Positions 42,983 through 51,959 of a stretch of DNA of 64,000 bases are shown one piece after another. The stretch is from the NCBI RefSeq assembly GCF_002753895.1, contig NZ_NJER01000001.1:1178910-1242909 (forward strand), in the 5' to 3' direction. A program made the translations under genes and the position numbers. Below the pieces are notes generated by a model. It was not told where the DNA came from. It did not search any database and saw nothing but the letters and a program-made list of their open reading frames with translations. Origin of the DNA: Halobacteriovorax sp. JY17 (GTDB lineage: Bacteria > Bdellovibrionota > Bacteriovoracia > Bacteriovoracales > Bacteriovoracaceae). How positions within the stretch are numbered: the stretch's first letter is position 1; each line of letters begins with the position of its first letter.

Positions 42983-44503
42983 CTATCTGACGATTATATC
43001 CCTTGAACCTTTTCTGTAATTTTTGAAGTTCTTCCAATTAACGTCCTGCGGGAAAATCGGTAACTCTTCGCGTCTTTTTTGATCGCAAATGTAACCGTCG
43101 CCTAAATCGTGAATCCAAGTATACATTTTCTGGTGACTTGCCCCACCTCCATGATCGTATTGAATAAAGCGGAAGTGTTCTTGGAATGAGCTACTAAGTC
43201 CTGCTTGAATATTGATACTTGTATCAAAAGCAGAATCCAGTTCTGAGCTTGTACAAGACCTCATTCTCTTTTTAAATGAATAGAGCCTCTTTCCCGAAGT
43301 CGTTATAGGATTTTTGATCCAGGCCCGGCCAGAACAAGAGTAAATATAGCCAGAGTCTTCAGTGTTAAAGAAAGAAGTCAGGTAGACAAAGAACCACATT
43401 CTCTCTTTATCTGCATTGATGCTCGTATCTCTAACAAATTGCTGACAAGTTTTGTAGCGATCCTTATATTTCTCGTAGAAGTTTTTAAAAAATACAGAGA
43501 AATCACTTATCTCTAATTCTTTCTGTCGAACTTCGCTTCTGGGAGCTTCAGTTCCTTCGGCACTTAAGACATTTCCTGAAAATGTATCTAACTTGGCGAC
43601 AACTTTCTTTCTATTTACTGGCGCAAGTTTCTTTCCAGCCGATTTTGCTTCACCATTCTTTCTAATGGCCTTAATATTATTCCATATGTGGTCGTAGAGT
43701 GCATGACAACTATTTCTAACAGTTTTCATCTCATCAAACTTAAAAAGATGCCCCTTATCCAAAGCAATTTTAAAAGCCTCTCTTGGCCCAATATTTCCCA
43801 CAATACGGTAACTTGGTTTTGGAACACTTCCTGACAATTTACGCCCATTAGAGTTTTGAATAAAGGCCACGGCTTCATCCCAGTTAACGACCTTTTTTAA
43901 TTGGTTAAGATTTTTAACTTTTTTAAACTCGGGGTCTGAAGGATTCACGGCCATTAAAAGTAACCTCGACTGCCATTTATTATAACCTCTACAAGGATAG
44001 GTCGTGCAATACTGCAAGAGAACTCCTCCTATAACTCGAACTCTCTGAGATCTAGTTGGAGTAACTTCATACTTTTGGAAGTACCTCTCTTTTCCAAAAA
44101 CCACAATCTTCTGTGGCGTTCCCAATTGATCCAATAATCTTGGTACAAAACCCTCCGAATAAGGAGGTCTATAAATTGTCCCAGAGTACTTCTTCCAAAC
44201 ATCTTCCTGATCACAGAAATTATGAGAGCGGTACAATTTCCCTGATCGTAAATCAATTTCATATTTACTCAGTGAGCCAATAGGCGTTGTTCTTATAAAG
44301 TTGATTGAGTTATCTGTCTCCGAAGCAAATGGCACTAAATCAAAGAATGGGTGAATGAGAAACTCTCCATCAAAGCTTCGATCATTATAAATTTTCTCTG
44401 TTGCCATCCATGAAGGCTTTGCAATAACTGGAGTTGCTTGTTGAGTACGTTTAGCACAACTAACAATGAGACTGAGTAGACAGAGAATTAGTGCCTTTTT
44501 CAT
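42983..44503 (-). CDS. Large lipoprotein of unknown function
   Basis: The protein is 506 aa. Its N-terminus MKKALILCLLSLIVSCAKR is a lipoprotein signal with lipobox IVSC. The mature protein is beta-rich and contains many Cys (NFCDQ, YCTTYPC, NSCHALY, KTCQQFV, YSCSGRA, RSCTSS, YICDQ), suggesting disulfides outside the cytoplasm. It has no repeats, enzyme motif or recognised family. It lies about 60 nt upstream of the NuoB-like gene on the same strand, without overlap. Bases 44504-44641 form the shared upstream region with the tRNA-Leu gene. Confidence 0.7.
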   Translation of the reverse strand: MKKALILCLLSLIVSCAKRTQQATPVIAKPSWMATEKIYNDRSFDGEFLIHPFFDLVPFASETDNSINFIRTTPIGSLSKYEIDLRSGKLYRSHNFCDQEDVWKKYSGTIYRPPYSEGFVPRLLDQLGTPQKIVVFGKERYFQKYEVTPTRSQRVRVIGGVLLQYCTTYPCRGYNKWQSRLLLMAVNPSDPEFKKVKNLNQLKKVVNWDEAVAFIQNSNGRKLSGSVPKPSYRIVGNIGPREAFKIALDKGHLFKFDEMKTVRNSCHALYDHIWNNIKAIRKNGEAKSAGKKLAPVNRKKVVAKLDTFSGNVLSAEGTEAPRSEVRQKELEISDFSVFFKNFYEKYKDRYKTCQQFVRDTSINADKERMWFFVYLTSFFNTEDSGYIYSCSGRAWIKNPITTSGKRLYSFKKRMRSCTSSELDSAFDTSINIQAGLSSSFQEHFRFIQYDHGGGASHQKMYTWIHDLGDGYICDQKRREELPIFPQDVNWKNFKNYRKGSRDIIVR

Positions 44504-44598
44504 TTAGAAGATCCCTATTCAAATATTTTTTAAATCACTTTAATTTTAACACAGTGTTCATAGCTTTCAACCTATCTCATTTTTTTAAAATCTTAGGC

Positions 44599-44626
44599 TA
44601 GACATTTTAAAATACTCTGGTAATCT
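44599..44626 (+). promoter_or_regulatory. Candidate promoter of tRNA-Leu
   Basis: TAGACA (44599-44604) as -35 and TAATCT (44621-44626) as -10 are separated by 16 nt, with the -10 about 15 nt before the tRNA. The -35 matches five of six consensus bases, while the -10 is weak. This is a guess from position and sequence. Confidence 0.3.
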
Positions 44627-44641
44627 TACTTTTACAATTTT

Positions 44642-44728
44642 GCCCTGGTGATGAAATTGGTAGACATACGGGATTTAAAATCCCGGGACCGCAAGGTCGT
44701 GCCGGTTCAAGTCCGGCCCGGGGCACCA
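44642..44728 (+). tRNA. tRNA-Leu (anticodon UAA)
   Basis: The 87-nt class II tRNA has acceptor GCCCTGG pairing with CCGGGGC, D-arm with GGTAGAC, anticodon stem CGGGA/TCCCG around loop TTTAAAA (anticodon TAA), a long variable arm (GGACCGCAAGGTCGT) and T-arm GCCGG-TTCAAGT-CCGGC. The discriminator base is A and the 3' CCA is encoded (44726-44728). The long variable arm and UAA anticodon identify leucine. A strong terminator begins 32 nt downstream. The VapBC pair follows immediately on the opposite strand. Confidence 0.97.
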
Positions 44729-44760
44729 TAAAGAATCTACCAAACAATTAAATTAGAAAT

Positions 44761-44791
44761 AAAAAAGCCCGACTTAAATTCGGGCTTTTTT
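44761..44791. terminator. Bidirectional intrinsic terminator after tRNA-Leu
   Basis: gcccga (44767-44772) pairs with tcgggc (44780-44785). Six A's precede and six T's follow the stem, extending the pairing to 12 bp. It serves tRNA-Leu on the plus strand and vapC on the minus strand, whose stop is at 44822. Confidence 0.92.
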
Positions 44792-44821
44792 ATTTCTTGT
44801 ATTTCTTGTTTTAAATCTAAT

Positions 44822-45256
44822 CTATGTTTGTATTGATGTTGGAGGGGTAGTTGACCATGATTCGATCCTTAGGCCGGTAATAGATTGAAAGTCTTTAAGG
44901 TTTTCAGTTATTAAGACAAAAGATCCCGCTCTTGCGTGTGCTGCAATCCAAATATCATTTTCATTATTTGGAGAATAGCTCTTTGTGGCGAATAGTTCTG
45001 CTTTAATCTTTCCATATTCTTCACAAACATTTTTATCCATGAAGTTGTGCTTGAATAAGTTCATTATTGCTTCTCTTGCAATTAAATTCTTCTGTTTGTA
45101 ATTAGCATTACTCTTTTCAACTCCATAGTAGATTTCACCAATAGTAATTCCTGAGATGAATAACTCATCAGGCTGCTTAGATCTAAGAGTTGAGTTAATA
45201 GGCTCTTTCTTGTGAAGAAGAGCAATAATAATATTGGTATCTAACAGGTAGGCCAT
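44822..45256 (-). CDS. vapC: VapC-type PIN-domain toxin
   Basis: The protein is 144 aa. The PIN acidic residues are in place: D6 (YLLDTNIII), E41 (ITIGEIYYG), D101 (NENDIWIAAHA) and, in ITENLKDF, D122. VapC enzymes are Mg-dependent ribonucleases that typically cut tRNA or rRNA loops. It overlaps the antitoxin gene by 1 nt. The pair sits directly beside a tRNA gene, a common location for mobile or acquired genes. The final residues (STTPPTSIQT) are uncommon but do not affect the active site. A strong bidirectional terminator follows. Confidence 0.92.
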   Translation of the reverse strand: MAYLLDTNIIIALLHKKEPINSTLRSKQPDELFISGITIGEIYYGVEKSNANYKQKNLIAREAIMNLFKHNFMDKNVCEEYGKIKAELFATKSYSPNNENDIWIAAHARAGSFVLITENLKDFQSITGLRIESWSTTPPTSIQT

Positions 45257-45501
45257 TAATTATTTTCTCTTTCATGAATGTGTCTTAAGTCACGTCCATC
45301 AGTCATAAAGTCGTCTGAAATTAAGCTTTGAGCTAGATCAAGAGCTAGAAATGGATTACTCGCATTGGATTCAGTTACAATAAGGATATTTCCAATTTTT
45401 TGAATGTTTGCTTTTTCACCATCCAGTCTCATTTCTGCTGGTATCCTTATAGACTGACTTCTGCCATTCATAAATAGTGTTGTTTCTTTAATTGCTGACA
45501 T
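45256..45501 (-). CDS. vapB: VapB-type antitoxin with AbrB-like domain
   Basis: From the ATG at 45501 the protein is 81 aa; AAGGAG lies 5 nt upstream. An open frame reaches 45564, but it runs through the promoter region and is rejected. The N-terminus LFMNGRSQSIRIPAEMRLDGEKANIQKIG resembles the VagC/AbrB swapped-hairpin fold (compare GNSQAVRLPKEFR). The C-terminal tail (LRHIHERENN) would bind and block the toxin. It should repress its own operon through the palindromic site at 45513-45546. Confidence 0.88.
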   Translation of the reverse strand: MSAIKETTLFMNGRSQSIRIPAEMRLDGEKANIQKIGNILIVTESNASNPFLALDLAQSLISDDFMTDGRDLRHIHERENN

Positions 45502-45512
45502 ACATACTCCTT

Positions 45513-45546
45513 GGTATATATTGTTGTATACATACAGTATATATCC
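45513..45546. promoter_or_regulatory. Palindromic operator candidate for VapBC autorepression
   Basis: GGTATATA (45513-45520) and TATATATCC (45538-45546) are near-complementary arms flanking the perfect palindrome TGTATACA (45525-45532). The element covers the -10 box and start site of the vapBC promoter, the usual place for antitoxin binding. Not tested. Confidence 0.5.
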
Positions 45547-45564
45547 TTTCGGTATTATTTTCAA
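45536..45564 (-). promoter_or_regulatory. Promoter of vapBC
   Basis: On the minus strand TTGAAA (45564-45559) is followed by exactly 17 nt and TATACT (45541-45536), close to the sigma-70 consensus. Transcription would begin about 45529, about 28 nt before the vapB ATG at 45501. This supports the shorter vapB start. Confidence 0.75.
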
Positions 45565-45652
45565 CCACTTTAGTTAAGTAATTCTAGATGTTTATCAGAT
45601 TTTTTTCGAGAATAGCAGTTCGATAACCGGAAACGTCGGGGCACTATTCTTT

Positions 45653-45683
45653 AAAAAAGCCACTTTTCGGAGTGGCTTTTTTT
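45653..45683. terminator. Bidirectional intrinsic terminator
   Basis: gccact (45659-45664) and agtggc (45671-45676) flank a 6-nt loop. Six A's precede and seven T's follow. It lies just past the stop of the PilZ protein gene (minus strand) and upstream of vapBC. It shares the layout aaaaaagcc ... ggcttttttt with the terminator after tRNA-Leu. Confidence 0.9.
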
Positions 45684-45703
45684 ATTTCTAAACTTGAAAA
45701 AGA

Positions 45704-48040
45704 TTAAGCTGCTTGCTTTGTCTTATTCAAATAATTATTTATATAGAAGGAAATATCTACTCTCGCCTGATCAGGAAGGTCTACAAACATAAGGCCAAGC
45801 CCCTTTGGACGAGACTTAGAAATATTCTTTACCTGAGCGACACACTGGAATGGAGAATCAACTGCTCCGGCCGAGAAGAGAACTCGACCAGTCTTATCAA
45901 TAACAAAATCATCACTTAATTCATTTAACTCTAGGAATATCCCTCCCAGACTCAAACTCGTACAATAGCCTCTATGTTCCACACCATTTATTTCAAAAGT
46001 AATTAACTCATAGAAAGGAACTCTCATTGATGTTCTATTGATAAAGTAGCGAATGCTATCCCCTTCACCATGAGTGATAACAGGGACAGAAAGCTCAAAA
46101 ATATCGGCCTTTACTCTATAAGGGTCTACCCCTTTCTTTATCTTAATATTTCCATCAAGCTCTCCATTAATTTTCATATGATAAACTTCTGAGAATTCAA
46201 ATGGACCACTAACAGCTTTCTCTTCGTTTTGAATCATCCAAACCTTTGAATTTGGAACTTCAAATGAATCACCAATCAAGCGCTTAAGCTCTTCATCGGC
46301 CTTACTTGTTGAATCAGCTTCTACTTCAAGAGAGACTTGCGCTTCTTTAGCTTCAACTTCTTCTTTCTTAAATTCCTCTATTTTAAACATTAGAGTCTTT
46401 TCTCTATCCTTAACTTCTTCTAGCTCTTTTATTTTTTCAGAATAGTTATTCTTCGCGCCTTCTACTTTTGATTTTAAAGAATCAATTATAGCACTCGTCT
46501 TACTAGTCATTTCAGAGAACTTTAAACGAGTTTCTTTAAGCTCTAGTTTTAATTTCTTATGACCTTCAGACAAATCGTTATAAGCGACCTTGTACTTAGC
46601 CGTACGCTCTTTAAGTACATGGTACTTTTCAATCAGTGTTTTATTATCAGATCGAAGGTTAGTAATTAAATGATTTAACTTCTTGTCAGACTTTAGAACA
46701 CCACTCTTTTGATCTTTAAGGGAGTCATTTTCCAGTGAAAGCTCTTTTAATCTCGTTTCAAAGGAAGTTACTTGCTCTCTAGCTTTTATTAACTCTTCTT
46801 TAAGGTACTTTGTTGCACTATCAGGAGCTTTCTTAGTTTTACTTTGCTCTTCTAGTTCTTTATAGCTTTTTTCTAATTTCTTGAACTTACTAGCAAGATT
46901 AATATACTTTTCTTTAAAGTCTTCCTGAGTGTCACTATTAAGAGCATTGAACTTAGCGCTCTCTTCAAGTTTTGCCATTTTCTCATTTAAAACTTCATTT
47001 AAATCGAGTAGATTATTATACTTAAATTCAAGAGAGTCTCTCTCCTTTTGTAGAATATTGATGCTCTCTTGTTCTTCAGATGAATGCTTCGCCTGAGTTT
47101 GAGACTCTTCTCTAAATTCTCTTTTTAATTTTTGAATTTTTATATTATAGAATTCATCTAATTCTTTTAACTCTTTATTTAATAAAGCGATTTTCTTCTC
47201 TAAAATTTCCTTATCACCGCCAATAGGCCCATGTAGGAAGTAATCCATCGCCTTAGAAAGAAGCTCCTCACTATATGAGGATTTTAAACTACTTTCATCT
47301 CTTTTTTCCATTAAAGACTTAAGCTCTGCTCTTTGACTTCTCTCTAGCTTCAAAGCATAAGCGAGAGTTTTATTTCTTTCCGATAATTTAAAATTTATTT
47401 TTTGAATATCGTCACATAAAGTAATTTCTTTTTCATACTCTGCTTTCAAAATTTCGATGTCTTTTTCTGAAGACTTTTTTAGATCTTCTCTTTCTTCAAT
47501 AAGAGAAATATTTTCATCTTCAAGCTTTGCTATCTCTAAGCTTAGATTAGAGTTTTCACTTTTTAACCTACAAATGACTTCTTCAAAATCAAGACTAATA
47601 GATTTAATGTTTAGAAGCTCAGTATTCTTTTCGTTTAAATCGCAAGTAACTTTCTCTAACTGCGCTTCAAGATAAGTTTCCGTCTTATCACTCATCGAAA
47701 GTTCTTTCACTTCATTAATTTTGCTTAACTTTCTTGTATACCTAAGAAGGTACTCATAGTCAGAGTCTTTCTGAGATTGGAACTCACCCACAGGTAGTTT
47801 ATGAGGAGGATTAAAAGATGGACGATCTCTTTTTGCAGATTCTTTGAATTGATAATTCGTATCCCTTAGGACTGCGAGGTTATCAACTGTAAGCCACTCC
47901 CTAAGTCTTAAATCAAAAACATAGCTCTGCCCTTCAAGCTCTTCGCTTTCAAGAAGGGATACGATTTCAAAAATATCACAGTATTTTAAAACCTTACCAG
48001 AACTCTGAATTAGATAATACTTAGTAATTTGGACCTCCAA
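45704..48040 (-). CDS. GYF-like, long coiled-coil, PilZ-domain protein
   Basis: The protein is about 778 aa. The N-terminal 60 residues (KYYLIQSSGKVLKYCDIF...) resemble a GYF_2-type module. Residues ~115-580 are an almost uninterrupted coiled coil rich in Lys, Glu and Leu. A second GYF-like segment follows (SKVWMIQNEEKAVSGPFEFSEVYHMKINGELDGNIKIKKG, split in two by eye). A C-terminal PilZ domain follows, with RTSMRVPFYEL and CTSLSLGGIFLEL; these positions correspond to the RxxxR and (D/N)xSxxG c-di-GMP motifs, the Asp/Asn being replaced by Thr. No membrane helix. Start: TTG 48040 lacks a ribosome site, whereas GGAGG lies 5 nt before an ATT at 48028, which may be the real start. Confidence 0.75.
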   Translation of the reverse strand: MEVQITKYYLIQSSGKVLKYCDIFEIVSLLESEELEGQSYVFDLRLREWLTVDNLAVLRDTNYQFKESAKRDRPSFNPPHKLPVGEFQSQKDSDYEYLLRYTRKLSKINEVKELSMSDKTETYLEAQLEKVTCDLNEKNTELLNIKSISLDFEEVICRLKSENSNLSLEIAKLEDENISLIEEREDLKKSSEKDIEILKAEYEKEITLCDDIQKINFKLSERNKTLAYALKLERSQRAELKSLMEKRDESSLKSSYSEELLSKAMDYFLHGPIGGDKEILEKKIALLNKELKELDEFYNIKIQKLKREFREESQTQAKHSSEEQESINILQKERDSLEFKYNNLLDLNEVLNEKMAKLEESAKFNALNSDTQEDFKEKYINLASKFKKLEKSYKELEEQSKTKKAPDSATKYLKEELIKAREQVTSFETRLKELSLENDSLKDQKSGVLKSDKKLNHLITNLRSDNKTLIEKYHVLKERTAKYKVAYNDLSEGHKKLKLELKETRLKFSEMTSKTSAIIDSLKSKVEGAKNNYSEKIKELEEVKDREKTLMFKIEEFKKEEVEAKEAQVSLEVEADSTSKADEELKRLIGDSFEVPNSKVWMIQNEEKAVSGPFEFSEVYHMKINGELDGNIKIKKGVDPYRVKADIFELSVPVITHGEGDSIRYFINRTSMRVPFYELITFEINGVEHRGYCTSLSLGGIFLELNELSDDFVIDKTGRVLFSAGAVDSPFQCVAQVKNISKSRPKGLGLMFVDLPDQARVDISFYINNYLNKTKQAA

Positions 48041-48148
48041 AATGGTCTAATTCACTTAACATATCGGAACTTTTAAAGATAAACTCAATTACTCAGAGAC
48101 TTTTTCTGCTCAAGAAATAAAACATAAGCTATTGATTTTACTGGAAAT

Positions 48149-49177
48149 ATGAAAAAAAAAGAAAAAATCACCCACTTCAGGGGCAATTTATTAAAAGAAA
48201 GCTCTCCCGAAGCCTTTAATTTGCTATGTGATGAATTCTTTCTCTATGATTATAATTCCATTGAAATCTCTCTAAAAAAATCTGAAACTCCCTCTAATTT
48301 ATATTTAAGCGAAACCCTACGAGAAGAGGCCCTTAATACAAGTTGGTACGACTATTTCTTACTCATACAACTCTCTCTAAAAAAAGGAATTCGTATTATA
48401 GATATTGGCTCAGGCTATTCTAAAGGAAGCTTATTATCCTTAGTCCTTGGCTTCACTCATTTTCTTTCAGTAGAATTGGTTCCAGAAAGAATTGAGTGGG
48501 CAATTAACAAGGCCCATGAACTAGGTCTTTGCACTGAAAGTTTTATTATTGCAGACATATTAGAGATTGATCTAAGAAGTTACGATGCCCTCTTTCTCTA
48601 CCAACCAACGGGAGAATTTCTAACTTCATTTTTAAATAAAGTAAGTAAGAATTCCTCTCAAATGATTTGGGCCATAGAGTCTCATGGAGACTTAATTCCA
48701 AGACTTGACCTTGACTCTAGATTATTTAATAAAGAAGTTCTTACAACCTTTTCTTCTATGAGACATGACTCAAATCTCTACTCTTATAAAATTAAAAACT
48801 CTCCTCTTACAGAACTTCTATCCTTTGAATCATTATTATATCAAAAGAAATTTATAGAGATAAAAGCATATAATAAGATTTATGGAAACTATACTTGGGT
48901 ATCTAGAACAAAGGGAGCCTTCATTGACTTCATTAATGGTTTAGCTACTCTGGAAATAAAGGGGCAACGAATTTCATTACCTCAAAACCTTTCTTCGTTA
49001 GAACTTACAGACTCTCTAGGTCCTTTTCAGGAATTCTTTACTTCATTAGAAATAATTATTCACGAGGAAAGAGAACAAAGAATTTTAAAGGTAATTACCT
49101 CTCCTGAAAATGCTTTAGAATTAAGCTACTCAGGAAAGGTTAATGAAAGAGATTTATCTAACTGGCCTTCTTCTTAG
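48149..49177 (+). CDS. SAM-dependent methyltransferase-like protein
   Basis: The protein is 342 aa. A class I SAM-binding segment is present near residue 90 (IRIIDIGSGYSKGSLLSLVLGF), followed by SVELVPERIEWAINKAHEL (acidic loop after strand 2) and ADILEIDLRSYDALFLYQPTGEF, where a D-x-x-x-(Y/F)QP-like segment stands in the motif IV position. Substrate unknown; the DOT1/rRNA-type architecture is conceivable but unproven. The C-terminal 130 residues have no recognised fold. It lies between two very long coiled-coil protein genes, divergent from one and convergent with the other (20-nt overlap). Confidence 0.65.
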   Translation: MKKKEKITHFRGNLLKESSPEAFNLLCDEFFLYDYNSIEISLKKSETPSNLYLSETLREEALNTSWYDYFLLIQLSLKKGIRIIDIGSGYSKGSLLSLVLGFTHFLSVELVPERIEWAINKAHELGLCTESFIIADILEIDLRSYDALFLYQPTGEFLTSFLNKVSKNSSQMIWAIESHGDLIPRLDLDSRLFNKEVLTTFSSMRHDSNLYSYKIKNSPLTELLSFESLLYQKKFIEIKAYNKIYGNYTWVSRTKGAFIDFINGLATLEIKGQRISLPQNLSSLELTDSLGPFQEFFTSLEIIIHEEREQRILKVITSPENALELSYSGKVNERDLSNWPSS

Positions 49178-51854
49178 AGTACTTTTCTAGTACATAGACA
49201 TTATCTTTAAGAGCATCAATGTCACTCTTAAGCTTTTCAATATACTGATTCCCTTCAGAAAGCTTCACTTCGTCCTTAGACTTCTTACTCATCATATCTT
49301 CAATTAATTGAATATATCGACTCTTTGTTCGCTCAAGCTCATCGATAAGGACAAGTTGTTGCTCTTTATCAACATTAAGATCTTTAGTATTATTTGATAG
49401 AGATGAATACTTTAACTTAACAGCTTGGAGTTCATCCTTCTTTAACCTAATACTATCTCTCATTGTCGTTACATTTAGATTAGATGTAATTAGATTTGTG
49501 TTAGATCTTTTAAACTCTGATTTAAAGCTATCTAACTCTAAATCTAAGCGCTGTAACTCTTTAGAAAGATGAATAGACTCTTCTTCTTTTTTAGAAATTA
49601 ACTGGGCCCTTGTTTCAATTTGACCAACAAGTCGACTCTTCTGGTCTTGATATTCACTGATAGTAGACTCTAGTCTCCTATGCTTTGCTTCGATATTTAG
49701 AAACTTCGTATTTAAGTCACTATATACTTCCTGCTCTCGTATCAGCTCAGACTCTAGAGCACCCTTTATTCTTTCAAATTCAAGTAATTCATTTTCCATC
49801 ACTTGCTTATTTAAGAAGGCCTTATTTGAAACCTCTGAAATTTCATTCTTTCTCGCTCTAATTTTTGATATTTTATCTTGGCATGAATCAACGCCTACTT
49901 TTAACTCGCTACTTCTCTTAATTACTTCATCTAACTCACCTTGTATCGAACTCATTATACTTTTTTCAGTGTAAAGTTCGCTTTCTGATTCCTGAAGACT
50001 GGTAATGAGAGAATTTACTCTATGTTCAAGAGAAATTTTCTCGTCAATCTTCTTCATCTTCTGAGTCTTTAATTCTGCGAGTAAGTTTTGATGATGTTTA
50101 TACCTACTATTCGTAAATGAATAAGACTCATTTAAGTTTTGAATTTCATTAGTAAGAGATTTCTTCACTAATAGACTTTGCTTAATCTTATACTTTGCTT
50201 CATTGAATTGGTTACTTAAGGATTGAAGCGTTTCACTTTTCTTATCTCTTTTAATTTTAAGACTACTGACCTGAAGAATCTGTCGATTGGCATTGGACTG
50301 AATATTTCCAAGATGGATTTGTTTAATATCAATTGTCTTTGATATCTTTTCACACTCTTTTCTAAGCTTTGATACTTTCTCTAAATTTAACTCTCTAATT
50401 GCAATAGATTCACTAATATTTTCATCATAGAGTTTATTTTCTGATGTTATTGAATCTAGCTCCTTCTTATAAAGAGCTATTGCTCCCTCACTCTTATCGT
50501 TTTCAATTCTTAGTTGATTCAGCTTTCTCTCAAGAGAGTCTCGCTGAATCTTACTTTCTTCAATAGAACTAAGAAGACTCTCCGCCTCCCCTTTAAGAGA
50601 AAAGTTATCACTTTCAAGTTGATTTAACTTAGCGGACTTTATTTTAAATATTTTTGAATACTTATCTATATCTTGCTTTCTCTTAATTAAATTACCTTCA
50701 AGCTCACTCTTTTGGTTCTCAAGTTCATTGAGGGATTTTTGAATTTGAAATATCTTTGACTCATGAGATTCGACAACTTCTCTCTTAGAGTCAACATCCA
50801 TCTTTAAAGACTTAAGGTCTTCTGTTAAAGAAAAATATCTTGATTCCTCTTCATTATACTCTTTAAATAGAGAAGCTTTCTTATTTCCAAGTTCCTTTGA
50901 TGTTGCTTCAATATCAGCAATCTCTTGCTTTAAATTCTTTTTCTTATCTCTTAGTTTAGTTAATTCTTTTTCCGACTTCTTTAACTCTATGACAACTTCA
51001 TCAAGCTCTGATTGAATATTCGCTTCAAGAGTTCTAGACTCCTCTAAGTCATCTTTAAGGACTTCTATACTTTCATTTTTCTGATCAACTTCTTTATTCT
51101 TAAATTCGATATCACTAAGAAGTGAATTTATACTTTCCTTATTTACAATGATTTGCTTCTTATAGTCCTTAATAAGGTCGAAATTTGCTTTAAATATATT
51201 CTCTACTTCATTTTTATCGCGGTGATAATTTGAAAGTTTTTCAGCAAGTTGGCCGTTTTCCTTTCCTAGTTCAGAAATAGCGTTTTCTATTTCCGTCTTC
51301 CTCTCTTCAAGTCTTAAAAGTTCTTGCTCTAGAGATGAATTCTCTATTTCAAAGCTCATTTTTTCACTTTTTAAAGCATCAAGGTTTTTAGATAAGTCAC
51401 TTACCTTGCCTTTCATTTCTGAAAGTGAATTTCTAAAATTTACATTCTTCTCTTTTTCAAACTCTAACTTCTTAGTAATAGTTTCTTGGACGCTGTCTAA
51501 AGTTATTGCATCTCTTCTTGCATCATTCAATTTATCTAATTCTTTCTTTCTAGACTTTTTCAATGTGATAATTGCAGATTCTTCGGCCTCAATATTACAG
51601 TGTTTAAGAGAGTCAACTGGTGGAGAGACCTTTTCCTCTACTTCATTAATTGATTTCGTTTGAAATTTTTCTTTATCAAATATTGGAGGTGTCACGACAT
51701 CAACTTGATCAATACTATAATCAAAGTTAAAGATCTTAGTTTCTTCAATGATTGGAGGATAGACGCTCCACGTCTGTTCTAGGAAAGAGTTTTCTTTCTT
51801 TCCTTTGGTAACAGATTTTAATTTCTCATGTAAGTTAAACTTTTTCTTCGTCAT
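49158..51854 (-). CDS. Very long coiled-coil protein
   Basis: The ATG at 51854 (GAGG 6 nt upstream) gives 898 aa; the frame is open to 51875. After ~85 residues of low-complexity N-terminus (FNLHEKLKSVTKG, TWSVYPPIIEE), the rest is one continuous Lys/Glu/Leu/Ser heptad-like coiled coil with an occasional short break. There is no Walker A motif, hinge, signal peptide, membrane helix or PilZ domain, so it is neither SMC nor a secreted adhesin. It is likely a cytoskeletal or scaffold filament-type protein. It is encoded next to the PilZ coiled-coil protein and the methyltransferase; the sharing of a cell-structure role is inference. Confidence 0.8.
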   Translation of the reverse strand: MTKKKFNLHEKLKSVTKGKKENSFLEQTWSVYPPIIEETKIFNFDYSIDQVDVVTPPIFDKEKFQTKSINEVEEKVSPPVDSLKHCNIEAEESAIITLKKSRKKELDKLNDARRDAITLDSVQETITKKLEFEKEKNVNFRNSLSEMKGKVSDLSKNLDALKSEKMSFEIENSSLEQELLRLEERKTEIENAISELGKENGQLAEKLSNYHRDKNEVENIFKANFDLIKDYKKQIIVNKESINSLLSDIEFKNKEVDQKNESIEVLKDDLEESRTLEANIQSELDEVVIELKKSEKELTKLRDKKKNLKQEIADIEATSKELGNKKASLFKEYNEEESRYFSLTEDLKSLKMDVDSKREVVESHESKIFQIQKSLNELENQKSELEGNLIKRKQDIDKYSKIFKIKSAKLNQLESDNFSLKGEAESLLSSIEESKIQRDSLERKLNQLRIENDKSEGAIALYKKELDSITSENKLYDENISESIAIRELNLEKVSKLRKECEKISKTIDIKQIHLGNIQSNANRQILQVSSLKIKRDKKSETLQSLSNQFNEAKYKIKQSLLVKKSLTNEIQNLNESYSFTNSRYKHHQNLLAELKTQKMKKIDEKISLEHRVNSLITSLQESESELYTEKSIMSSIQGELDEVIKRSSELKVGVDSCQDKISKIRARKNEISEVSNKAFLNKQVMENELLEFERIKGALESELIREQEVYSDLNTKFLNIEAKHRRLESTISEYQDQKSRLVGQIETRAQLISKKEEESIHLSKELQRLDLELDSFKSEFKRSNTNLITSNLNVTTMRDSIRLKKDELQAVKLKYSSLSNNTKDLNVDKEQQLVLIDELERTKSRYIQLIEDMMSKKSKDEVKLSEGNQYIEKLKSDIDALKDNVYVLEKYSKKKAS

Positions 51855-51959
51855 GAAGATCCTCATTTTGCGCAATTGTACTCTTTAGTCTTATCGAGGA
51901 TATTTAGATGAAAATTGAATGAAGCCTATTTTATTGAGAGAATCGGATGATTTTGCCCA

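Noticed and set aside
45590-45650. Second tRNA or tRNA pseudogene with ttcgataacc and cggggcac
   Set aside because: The T-arm cannot form five pairs and no anticodon arm precedes it. It is kept only as a possible remnant in the VapBC finding.
49158-51854. SMC/MukB-type chromosome protein
   Set aside because: There is no Walker A motif, hinge or signature motif in the 898 residues.
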